Assembly: GCF_014635025.1 (NCBI RefSeq)
Contig: NZ_BMCE01000002.1
Location: forward strand, 1 to 64,000
Direction: 5' to 3'
DNA from: Fictibacillus barbaricus
GTDB lineage: Bacteria > Bacillota > Bacilli > Bacillales > Fictibacillaceae
DNA length: 64,000 nt
Shown: in pieces, positions 1 to 6,872 of the stretch
How positions within the stretch are numbered: the stretch's first letter is position 1
Layout of the letters: each line of letters begins with the position of its first letter
Notes under the pieces: generated by a model
The model's database searches: none
The model's input: only the letters and a program-made list of their open reading frames with translations
Told to the model about the DNA's origin: nothing
Translations under genes and position numbers: made by a program

Positions 1-200
1 ACAAGAGAATCTATTCAACAATATAATATACCTTATTTTACTGAAGTAATCCTTATTACTTTATTATTGTACTGCTAACTTTGCATATATCAGTTAGAAA
101 CCTAAAAATTAATTAATCATTCTTTTTAGAAGAAAATATCTTAAATTATCCAAGGTTAATATTCCTCCTAATATAAGAGACTTGAACCTTTAATTCAAGA

Positions 201-245
201 AAAAGTGTTCTTCTACTTCTTGAAGAAATGCACCCGATTGTTAAG
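201..245 (-). repeat. Dispersed hairpin repeat A, copy 1 (terminator-like)
   Basis: First of seven copies of a roughly 50-nt repeat. Read on the minus strand it has arms close to GTGCATTTCTTC and GAAGTAGAAGAACAC, then a T-rich tail, so it resembles an intrinsic terminator. It lies about 130 nt downstream of the stop of the minus-strand permease gene. The arms have drifted more here than in copy 2. Confidence 0.7.
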
Positions 246-294
246 TGTAGAATCTGTAGGAAATCAATCAAGATTAAGAGTAACTGCTGCTTAA

Positions 295-369
295 AGAGGC
301 ATACAAAAACGCCCATGCGGCTGCAAGGACGGATGTGTATGTATGAATGGGGCTTGTGTGATGGCATGA
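295..369 (+). other. Short cysteine-rich reading frame, possible gene remnant
   Basis: After an in-frame TAA at 292-294, the plus strand reads 24 codons ending at a TGA. The peptide includes CGCKDGCVCMNGACVMA, with five cysteines in 17 residues. The spacing resembles small metal-binding or disulfide-rich peptides. No ATG, GTG or TTG start lies in the open stretch, so this is either the tail of a decayed gene or chance. The rest of positions 1-371 holds only AT-rich sequence and repeat A copy 1. Confidence 0.2.
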
Positions 370-371
370 GC

Positions 372-1061
372 TCATTTGATTCGCACATCATTCTCATAGC
401 GGTCGGCGAACTTGGTGATTAAAATACCGATTCCCCAGTAAATGAGTGCCACCATCATGAACGCCTCGACAAAGCGAAAGTTCTGGGCTGCCATGATTTT
501 GGCTTGTGCAAAGATATCAATCACGGTGATTAAAAACCCGAGTGAAGTGGCTTTGATGGCCACTGTGAAAGAGTTTGCGAAATCAGGGATGGCATGGACA
601 AAAGCTTGCGGGGCAACAATTCTCGTAAACGTTTGAGAAAAACTATAGCCCAAGGATTGCGCCGCCTCAATTTGCCCCGGATCTACCGCTAAAAATGAGC
701 CTCGGATGATCTCAGATTGAAAGGCAGACAACGTGAGGCTAACTGTGACAATTAAAATAACCAGAGGCGACATATTGTTCATATTATAATCGATACCTAG
801 AAGTGTAACGATGAACTGTCCAATGGCAGGGAGTGCATAATACATCAAGTATAAAAACACCACCATAGGTGTCCCTCGTAAAAACAGTTTAAATAATTTT
901 GTAAGTTGAACCAGCACAGGGATGTTATATTGTTGTATCAGAGCCAACACCACTCCTAGAAGGGTGGATAATACAAGTATAGTAATCGCTATGAGTAAGG
1001 TTTCAGGAAGTACACCCAATATCCCTAAAAACATTTCGTATGAAGCCTCTAAATCAAACAT
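372..1061 (-). CDS. Polar amino acid-type ABC transporter permease (second subunit)
   Basis: A 229-aa inner-membrane permease of the HisM/GlnP (BPD_transp_1) family, with about five hydrophobic segments. It carries the RGTPMVVFLYLMYYALP stretch typical of amino-acid importers. The EAA loop that docks the ATPase begins EAAQSLGYSFSQTF. The ATG follows a GGGGGGATT ribosome site. It is the last gene of the gntR-dehydrogenase-ABC operon, 32 nt after the other permease. With that permease it should form the translocation channel. The substrate is not readable from the permease; the neighbouring opine-type dehydrogenase suggests an opine or modified amino acid. Family call is secure, substrate is inference. 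Confidence 0.9.
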   Translation of the reverse strand: MFDLEASYEMFLGILGVLPETLLIAITILVLSTLLGVVLALIQQYNIPVLVQLTKLFKLFLRGTPMVVFLYLMYYALPAIGQFIVTLLGIDYNMNNMSPLVILIVTVSLTLSAFQSEIIRGSFLAVDPGQIEAAQSLGYSFSQTFTRIVAPQAFVHAIPDFANSFTVAIKATSLGFLITVIDIFAQAKIMAAQNFRFVEAFMMVALIYWGIGILITKFADRYENDVRIK

Positions 1062-1093
1062 GTTAATCCCCCCTGCTTATTGTGGTTAAACCT

Positions 1094-1771
1094 TTATCGA
1101 ATGGCCACTCTCTTCTCCAGTTTTCTAACCAATCCGTCCGTTGTGAAGCACATAGCCGAAAACATCAAGGCAATGATAAAGTAAATTAGGATTTGATTAA
1201 TACCGTAAGATCGTGAGATAGACAATTCTGCGGTTCCCATAATATCCACGATGCCAATGGCAAAGATCAGCGACGTATCATGAATCAAGTAAACCAAGGC
1301 ATTGCCGTATCCCGGGAGAGCAACAGGAACCATTTGGGGCAGAATAATTCGGAAAAACTTTTGCATTGGTGTGTACCCCAAGCTATCTGCAGCTTCATGT
1401 TGACTTTTTTCAACGGCGAGATAAGCGGGTCGAAACACTTCAGAAATATAACCAGAATGATAAAATCCCATGGAAATAATAGCAGCATGCATCGGGCTTA
1501 TAACATATGTGCCCAAACCGATGAGAGGTAACACTTTTGGAATTCCAAAGTACGCTATAAATAGTAAAATCAGTCCAGGAACACTTCGCGCAAAAGATAC
1601 ATACAAATCGGCTAATTGACTAATGACGGGAATTCTCTTTAGTCGCACAAACGTTAATAGCACAGCAAAGAGTAACCCAAGCGCAGCCGACAAGATGATG
1701 ATGATAATATTGATCGGAAGCGTTTTAAGAAACTCCATTAGTAATTCTTGCATACCCGTTTCCATCGTCAT
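1094..1771 (-). CDS. Polar amino acid-type ABC transporter permease (first subunit)
   Basis: A 225-aa permease of the same HisM/HisQ family as the next gene, with an N-terminal periplasmic stub and about five membrane spans. Its EAA motif starts EAADSLGYTPMQKFF, and RSVPGLILLFIAYFGIP corresponds to the conserved amino-acid permease segment. It lies between the binding protein and the second permease and probably forms a heterodimer with the latter. Length is normal for the family. An ATG start is preceded by a GAGAAGGGAGAAATG-type ribosome site. Confidence 0.9.
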   Translation of the reverse strand: MTMETGMQELLMEFLKTLPINIIIIILSAALGLLFAVLLTFVRLKRIPVISQLADLYVSFARSVPGLILLFIAYFGIPKVLPLIGLGTYVISPMHAAIISMGFYHSGYISEVFRPAYLAVEKSQHEAADSLGYTPMQKFFRIILPQMVPVALPGYGNALVYLIHDTSLIFAIGIVDIMGTAELSISRSYGINQILIYFIIALMFSAMCFTTDGLVRKLEKRVAIR

Positions 1772-1956
1772 TTCTCCCTTCTCTAATGAATATCTCTTCT
1801 GTACATGACGGTGTCATGTCTATGTTTTTCGTCTTAGTCTACATCCATATTCTCAAGGGATTCAACCAAACGAGAGAATATGGATGTGCTCTAGTCGATC
1901 CGGAGATATTCACTATGACCTTATCTGACTCGAACCAAGACGTTCATGTAAAAGCC

Positions 1957-2799
1957 TCAATCGTATTGAAACACATCTTCTGCGTAGAATTCAGTAGACA
2001 ACTCAGAAAGCACGCCTGCTTCTGCCAATTCCTTTAGACCTTCATCGATGGCCTGTTTCAGTTCCTCATTTTCCTCTGATTTGTGAATCATAAAGAACGT
2101 AGGAATAATTTTGACTGGGTCCAATCCCACAACAGGTAGATTTTGATCTTCAATGATTTCGATTTGTCCGTAACTCGATGGATAGAACAACGCATCATAT
2201 TTGCCAGTCGCCACTTCTTTTAGTCGATCTGCGATTGGAATTCCCACATCAGCCAAATCATACTCTAGCTTAAATTCAGGATTTTCTTCTTCCCAATCCT
2301 TAACGGATTTATATGTGGCACCCGCTGGGGATAGAGGAGAAATTTTCTTCCCTACCAAATCTTGAATGCTCTCAATTCCACTATCTTCTGCCACGTAAAT
2401 CTTGATCAGGGCACGACCACTCGATTCTGAAGGAATGATATATTGCTCTGCACGTTCCTCCGTGAACCCTAGACCACCTGCCAACATGTCGTACTTTCCA
2501 GTAGCTAGTCCTGTTTCACCCGCTGAATCTTCCACACCGAACAATTCAAATTCATAGTCTTCAAGCACTTTATCCAGTTCTTTTATCAGCTCAGGCTCAT
2601 AACCCGTCACTTCGCCGTTCTCATCGACCCAGCTCAATGGTTTTGACGTGTGGCCAGTCGCCACTTTGATTGTTCTTACGCCTGAATCCCCAGTGCTCTC
2701 AGCTTGTGACTTGTTGACAGTGGAATTGCATGCAGTAAGGAGAGATAAACCCAGTACAGAAGCTGCTACTAAAATTGACTTTATCTTCATTCTCATCAA
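1957..2799 (-). CDS. ABC transporter substrate-binding lipoprotein (SBP_bac_3 family)
   Basis: A 280-aa extracellular solute-binding protein anchored as a lipoprotein. The signal peptide ends in the lipobox LLTAC, with the lipidated Cys at about residue 24, followed by a Ser/Asn-rich linker. The mature part follows the family-3 periplasmic fold (WVDENGEVTGYEPELIKEL near the N-terminus, then a GLGFTEERAEQ segment). It would capture an amino-acid-like ligand outside the membrane and deliver it to the two downstream permeases. Its ATG overlaps the ATPase stop by 4 nt (ATGA), a sign of coupled translation. A 185-nt gap, without an obvious terminator, separates it from the first permease. Confidence 0.92.
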   Translation of the reverse strand: MMRMKIKSILVAASVLGLSLLTACNSTVNKSQAESTGDSGVRTIKVATGHTSKPLSWVDENGEVTGYEPELIKELDKVLEDYEFELFGVEDSAGETGLATGKYDMLAGGLGFTEERAEQYIIPSESSGRALIKIYVAEDSGIESIQDLVGKKISPLSPAGATYKSVKDWEEENPEFKLEYDLADVGIPIADRLKEVATGKYDALFYPSSYGQIEIIEDQNLPVVGLDPVKIIPTFFMIHKSEENEELKQAIDEGLKELAEAGVLSELSTEFYAEDVFQYD

Positions 2800-3569
2800 C
2801 CACCCTTAATGTTTAATTTTTGTTGGTCTTGCTCTGCATAGATCTTTTTCAAAAACTGCCTTGTTCTCACATTCACTGATTTCTCGAAGATTTGTTCAGG
2901 CGTTCCCACTTCCACAATGTGACCATTTTCCATAAAGACCACTTTGTCGGAAATCCGCTTGGCGAAGTCCATTTCATGGGTGACAAGAAGCGTTGTCATG
3001 CCGGACTTTGCTACATCTTCTATTACTTTCAATACCTCCTCTACTAATTCGGGATCAAGAGCTGAAGTAGGTTCATCAAACAAAATCAACTCGGGTTCAA
3101 GCGCCAAGCCACGTGCAATGCCGACCCTTTGTAATTGTCCTCCCGATAAGCGAGAGGGGTATTCATTTATTTTATCTTTAAGACCTACCTTTTCTAATTG
3201 TTTCAAACTCATGGCATACGCTTCGTTTTTGGACTTTTTCTGAACGGCTATTTGAGCATCCATTACATTTTGGATGACCGTCTTATGTTTGAAAATGTTG
3301 AACATCTGGAACACCATGGCGGTTTTCCTGCGAAGCTTTAGGGTGTCTTGCTTGGATAAACTTTGATAATTGAGATGCAGATCCCCGATTTGAATTTCGC
3401 CCTGTTGGGGTTTTTCTAAGTAATTGATGCATTTTAATAAGGTGGTTTTCCCTGTTCCACTCGGACCAATAAACGATACAACCTCGCCTTTTTCGACCGA
3501 TAGGTTAATACCTTTCAACACTTCTTTTTGGTTGTATGAAACATGCAAGTTTTTAACGTGTAAGATAAT
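2796..3569 (-). CDS. Polar amino acid-type ABC transporter ATPase, apparent ATT start
   Basis: ATP-binding subunit of the GlnQ/HisP type. Walker A is GPSGTGKTT, the signature is RLSGGQLQRVGIARGLA, Walker B is LILFDEPTSALDP, and the switch His is in LLVTHEMDFA. It energises import by the two permeases. The first conventional start in frame is a TTG at 3548, which would cut off the usual beta-strand before NLHVSYN. A strong GGGGAGG site (about 3575-3581) instead sits 5-6 nt before an in-frame ATT at 3567-3569, giving IILHVKNLHVSYN. I place the start there, giving 257 aa. A sequencing error is the alternative. Family certain, start uncertain. Confidence 0.9.
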   Translation of the reverse strand: MILHVKNLHVSYNQKEVLKGINLSVEKGEVVSFIGPSGTGKTTLLKCINYLEKPQQGEIQIGDLHLNYQSLSKQDTLKLRRKTAMVFQMFNIFKHKTVIQNVMDAQIAVQKKSKNEAYAMSLKQLEKVGLKDKINEYPSRLSGGQLQRVGIARGLALEPELILFDEPTSALDPELVEEVLKVIEDVAKSGMTTLLVTHEMDFAKRISDKVVFMENGHIVEVGTPEQIFEKSVNVRTRQFLKKIYAEQDQQKLNIKGG

Positions 3570-3609
3570 CTCTACCTCCCCAAGTGCTTTATTTCAAATC
3601 CTATATGTG

Positions 3610-4647
3610 CTATACCACGGACATCCGCCGTAGATTCTCCTCGGTCAACCCCTGAAAGCGAATCCCTACTTGCCTATAGTCGCTGTTCATAAGTAAAGAT
3701 GCCGTGCTGATGATGGAGTCGGTATACGGTGTTGCCAACCCTAAGATTTTCCCTAATTCTGAAATCGGAACAAGTCCAAAAGGAATGTCTTCTGTCAGAT
3801 ACCTATAATCGAGTGTCGTAGGACCTAATCCAGTAGGGAACAAGCCAGGCAAAGCTTCATATAACGTGGGATAATTGGAATCATAAAATTCATTCAAGAT
3901 ACTCAAAATACTTTGAAGATCGACATGTAGACGACTTGCTATTTCCAGTCGTTCTTTATCCATCTTTTCTACGTAGTTACAGGAATAGGGAGATGCTCCG
4001 TCAGGATAGAAATGAAATCTCTCGGATGCGTCAATCCTTGCCGCGTTAAACAGGGTGATCGGAGGATGAATCACCACATTGGAATTATTTAAGGAAGTCT
4101 CAAATACACTTTCTCCCGGAATCAATTGCGGAAACCTTTCCATAAACGATGGAGCAATCTGGTTCTCTTTACGCAACGTACTAATTAGTACGTTGTATTT
4201 AATTTTAGTGATCGCAACAGAACCGGCTTGATCGGCCAAACTGACAAAAGGCATGGCACTCGTTTCGGCCACTGTAATGTTCTTTTCTGTAATCAAATCA
4301 GTACCCAGAATTCGTTCACATTCTAGTGCACCCCAGTAGCCTGGAAAAAAGATGATGGTTTGATTGGGTTGCAAGAACGGTTTAATTTGATTGACAATCG
4401 TCTCATGCCCTATAGCCGTCGTCGATACAATGATAAACTGGGCCTCTGCAATCACCTGATCTATGGTGGTCGATGCCTCTAAATCGACGTGCCCCGAATA
4501 GATTCCTTTCACTTCCAACCCTTGTGTAGAAATTCTTTCAGCTTTCTGTGGATCACGGGTATACAATTTTACGCTTTCTCCATTCAATTTCAGATATCCT
4601 GCAATGGCCTGCCCTGTATTTCCACCGCCCATTACTGCATATGTCAT
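3610..4647 (-). CDS. NAD/NADP octopine/nopaline (opine) dehydrogenase family protein
   Basis: A 345-aa cytosolic oxidoreductase. An N-terminal Rossmann fold is marked by MGGGNTGQAIAGYL at residues 5-18, and the second half is the helical octopine dehydrogenase domain (conserved SNVVIHPPITLFNAARI near residue 210). Family members form or cleave the secondary-amine bond of opines, joining an amino acid to a 2-oxo acid with NAD(P)H. No nicotianamine-synthase-like or racemase gene sits nearby, so this is not a standard staphylopine (cntKLM) locus. Placement between gntR and an importer suggests catabolic use of an imported opine. The start follows a GAGGAGG site. Exact substrate is unknown. Confidence 0.8.
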   Translation of the reverse strand: MTYAVMGGGNTGQAIAGYLKLNGESVKLYTRDPQKAERISTQGLEVKGIYSGHVDLEASTTIDQVIAEAQFIIVSTTAIGHETIVNQIKPFLQPNQTIIFFPGYWGALECERILGTDLITEKNITVAETSAMPFVSLADQAGSVAITKIKYNVLISTLRKENQIAPSFMERFPQLIPGESVFETSLNNSNVVIHPPITLFNAARIDASERFHFYPDGASPYSCNYVEKMDKERLEIASRLHVDLQSILSILNEFYDSNYPTLYEALPGLFPTGLGPTTLDYRYLTEDIPFGLVPISELGKILGLATPYTDSIISTASLLMNSDYRQVGIRFQGLTEENLRRMSVV

Positions 4648-4704
4648 GAACTCTTCCTCCTCTCATATGGTTCGCAATCTGTTTCAATCTGTACCTTTCT
4701 CTTG

Positions 4705-5382
4705 TTAGAATTGGGTATGTTCGTATTTTTCGACCGTCTTGATGGCTTGATTCAACGAACCTAAAATATGTTTCTTCATTTCTTCTACTGCGTTGATCTT
4801 GTCTTTTTGGATGATGTAATGAAGGATCATCTTATGTTCTTTTACGGATTGTTTTGTATCGCCAATACTTTTGTGTGCCAATCGCCTGTACCGGTTGATC
4901 ATGCTGTTGAGCTGATACAAGAACTTGACCGCCATCTTGTTGCCACTCACCGTGTAAATGTATTCGTGGAATTGCTTACCAAATCGATCGATTGTCTCAT
5001 AATCTTCCAGGCTTATCGCCATTTTGAGTAATTTGATGAGATGGGTTAAGTGGTCAATGTCCTTTTGCGTGATATTATCAATGGCATCTTCAACGACAAT
5101 CCCTTCCAAGTTGCTACGGATAACAAATATTTCTTTCACTTCTTGGATCGAAATCGGCGCCACATTCATTCGGCCGTTTAAACTGCGATTGACCAATCCT
5201 TCCAGTTCCAAGATCTGAAGAGCTTCTCTAAGAGGGGTTCGACTGATCTGTAGCTCTTTGGCTAACTCTTCCTCCGCAATTGGTTGACCCGGTTCCAGTT
5301 CACCTTTGATGATCATTTCTCTCAACGCTTTATGTGCAATATCTTTCGTAGAGACTCGACTGGCTTTTGCTCTTTCATTCAA
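4705..5382 (-). CDS. GntR family (FCD-type) transcriptional regulator, TTG start
   Basis: A 225-aa DNA-binding regulator. The N-terminal winged helix is typical of GntR (KALREMIIKGELEPGQPI, then the recognition region ISRTPLREALQILELEGLV). The C-terminal all-helical FCD ligand-binding domain contains RSNLEGIVVEDA and a conserved HEYIYTVSGNKMAVK. The chosen start is the TTG at 5380-5382, placed just after AAAGGCGGTGA; a longer frame would begin inside the operator. It is the first gene of the operon and lies 57 nt before the opine dehydrogenase gene. It probably represses the operon and itself, and is released by a carboxylate ligand. Confidence 0.88.
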   Translation of the reverse strand: MNERAKASRVSTKDIAHKALREMIIKGELEPGQPIAEEELAKELQISRTPLREALQILELEGLVNRSLNGRMNVAPISIQEVKEIFVIRSNLEGIVVEDAIDNITQKDIDHLTHLIKLLKMAISLEDYETIDRFGKQFHEYIYTVSGNKMAVKFLYQLNSMINRYRRLAHKSIGDTKQSVKEHKMILHYIIQKDKINAVEEMKKHILGSLNQAIKTVEKYEHTQF

Positions 5383-5401
5383 CTGGTTCACCGCCTTTAA
5401 A

Positions 5402-5419
5402 ATAATTGTATACAATTAT
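5402..5419 (-). promoter_or_regulatory. Perfect 18-bp palindrome, probable GntR operator
   Basis: ATAATTGTATACAATTAT is a perfect palindrome 20-37 nt upstream of the gntR start. Its core, TTGTATACAA, resembles sites of FCD-type GntR regulators. A TATAAT hexamer on the minus strand overlaps it, so binding would block the promoter directly. That the local GntR protein binds here is inference. Confidence 0.7.
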
Positions 5420-5594
5420 AAAGTTATTCTAGCACACATTTTTAAAAAATAAATAGAATATTTAGTTTTTTCTGTTTTTTTTGGTGTACCTGTGCGCACT
5501 AATCGAATAATTTCTCGACATTAGTAGCTACCACGTCATTCCTAGCATTTTTCCATTTGGTGCCTATCACCCGAATAATTAATCTATACATCCC

Positions 5595-5661
5595 TATACA
5601 CTCTGCATAAAGAAAGACCTCGCTGCAGCAAGGGGTGGTGAATAAATATACGCAGTGTATA
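5595..5661. repeat. Long-spaced inverted repeat
   Basis: TATACACTCTGCATA (5595-5609) is matched in reverse complement by TATACGCAGTGTATA (5647-5661) with two mismatches and a 37-nt spacer. It lies between gntR and gene debris. It could be a regulator site pair, or the ends of a small lost element; nothing in the spacer is coding. Confidence 0.45.
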
Positions 5662-5746
5662 AATTCGACGGGTGCGCTAGTGTTGCTTATTAGTTATACA
5701 CGCACAAATATGGATAATTTTACAACAAATTTTGACTGCTGAAATT

Positions 5747-5792
5747 AAAAAAAGGACCCGGATCTCTAAAGACGATTCGGTTCCCTTTTTTT
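5747..5792. terminator. Bidirectional intrinsic terminator hairpin
   Basis: An A7 run and GGACCCG are matched by CGGTTCCC and a T7 run across a 17-nt loop. The structure is symmetrical enough to stop transcription from both sides. It isolates the gntR operon promoter region from the debris beyond. Confidence 0.65.
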
Positions 5793-5834
5793 ATCATTTA
5801 ATTATGGGCGAGTTTATGAAGTGCAACGACATAG

Positions 5835-6098
5835 GCTTCAGGAAATTCTGGCATCTTCTTCGGCGACATCTTTCAACACTTCCAAAAAATTGCGAAGGAT
5901 GCGGGATTTAAACCACACTGGTTAAAGCTTAAGCATGAGATAAAGGATGAATTGCACGATATTGCTCGCAAATATGCAGCTGATGAAAAAGAAGGTCTAC
6001 AATTTAGGGTGACAAAAGTGAATGAAAAAATAATACAGTACAACAAAGCTAGGGCAAAAAGGTTTGGTGAGATTGGAAACTCTAGATTCTGCAATTAG
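5835..6098 (+). pseudogene. 5'-truncated gene, C-terminal fragment resembling DUF1992 (DnaJ-homologue-like) proteins
   Basis: An open frame of 87 codons on the plus strand, bounded by stops and without a start codon. It reads as a charged helical protein: KIAKDAGFKPHWLKLKHEI, then KVNEKIIQYNKARAKRFGEI. The pattern of a helix starting xxNAGFxPxW and ending in NEKIxxYN recalls the DUF1992 domain, but I cannot confirm this by search. The missing N-terminus and adjacent IS3 remnant suggest it was cut by transposition or deletion. Confidence 0.35.
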
Positions 6099-6129
6099 TA
6101 GATGGTAATAGAAGGCGCTATATCTTCAG

Positions 6130-6358
6130 TGAACTGCGCCCTAAATTTCGGACAGTATAATAAAAGCAACCTTCTATTTAAGCAGCTATCAGATGACTTC
6201 GGTATTCCGCCGGAGTCATCTTTTTTAGATTCCATTGTCTTCTTGATTCATTGTAGAAGATCATGTAGCGATCGACCAGTTGTTTTAATTCTTCAAAGGT
6301 TTGTGATTGTTAATTTTCCATCTCATCTTTCATGTGACCAAAGAAGGATTCTTTCAGT
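6130..6358 (-). mobile_element. IS3-family transposase remnant (OrfB C-terminus) with one terminal repeat
   Basis: Read on the minus strand, the region encodes the end of an IS3-family DDE transposase: ESFFGHMKDEME, an in-frame TAA, then FEELKQLVDRYMIFYNESRR and LKKMTPAEYRSHLIAA before the stop at 6178-6180. These are the conserved C-terminal blocks after the catalytic glutamate. The sequence at 6130-6155, beginning TGAACTGCGCCC, looks like the terminal inverted repeat. The rest of the element is absent, so it cannot move. Confidence 0.8.
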
Positions 6359-6554
6359 AAAAATAATAAAAAAAGTTGTTTTCTTCAACTTTTTCATAAT
6401 ATCTCCCCCTCCGTTTTTTCTGAGGTTTAGTGTGATTTTTATCGGTTAAACTGCCTCTTAGCTGAAAAACTTCTTGTTTATATAATACCATAAAAAGTAA
6501 ATTTTCCTTGTCTTTTTCAAAAGCCACAATCTTTACGAAAAGAGCCTTACATAA

Positions 6555-6702
6555 AGACAACTTTTTCTTGTCAATTACTATTAAAGACAATAAATTCTTG
6601 TCATGAATAAATGACAAGAATTTATTGTCTTAGGTTTAAATTAGGTATTTTTACTGAATTTTTAAGTCATCACTTTTGTGTCATTAGTTTAGAAACCAAT
6701 GA
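6555..6702. repeat. Repeat C, copy 1 (interrupted by a palindromic insert)
   Basis: Matches 13334-13422 over its two ends: AGACAA followed by TTGTCAATTACTATTA, and a long right part running through TTTTTACTGAATTTTTAAG and TTTTGTGTCATTAGTTTAG. Relative to the other copy, about 49 nt are inserted between the halves; this insert is the palindrome at 6584-6631. Confidence 0.75.
6584..6631. repeat. Perfect 21-bp inverted repeat (hairpin insert)
   Basis: AAGACAATAAATTCTTGTCAT at 6584-6604 is perfectly reverse-repeated at 6611-6631, with the 6-nt loop gaataa. It is present in one copy of repeat C and absent from the other, so it behaves like an inserted palindromic unit. Confidence 0.85.
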
Positions 6703-6777
6703 CAAACCCTAACAAACTTTTCATAACTATAGTTAATGTTTTCCCCCTAATTGAACATTTCTTCCTTTATTTTAAAT

Positions 6778-6834
6778 AAAAAAGTGCACTTCTCCTTCTT
6801 GGAGAAATGCACCCGTTTGTGGAATAACTCATTA
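6778..6834 (-). repeat. Dispersed hairpin repeat A, copy 2 (best-preserved terminator form)
   Basis: On the minus strand: GTGCATTTCTCC, loop AAGAA, GGAGAAGTGCAC, then TTTTTT. That is a 12-bp stem with one G-U pair and a U-tract, a textbook intrinsic terminator. It lies 40 nt downstream of the stop of the HExxH gene. The outer flank reads TTATTCCACAA on the minus strand, shared with repeat family B. Confidence 0.85.
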
Positions 6835-6872
6835 CTGGAATGCTGCCCGTTGTTAATTAAGTTTGGTCTATG

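Larger units (their letters stand above)
6359..6777. other. AT-rich non-coding stretch with repeats
   Basis: No credible gene is visible. It holds repeat C copy 1, a 48-nt perfect palindromic structure, and several scattered CTTGTC motifs. An 87-codon open frame on the minus strand has no ribosome site and begins inside the palindrome, so I do not call it. Confidence 0.5.

Noticed and set aside
228-422. Plus-strand 64-codon frame through repeat A copy 1
   Set aside because: It starts in the repeat and runs antisense into the permease gene; no ribosome site.
6354-6617. An 87-codon minus-strand open frame (MSFIHDKN...)
   Set aside because: No ribosome site; it begins within the 21-bp palindrome and is rich in Lys and Phe from AT-rich DNA. 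Most likely chance.
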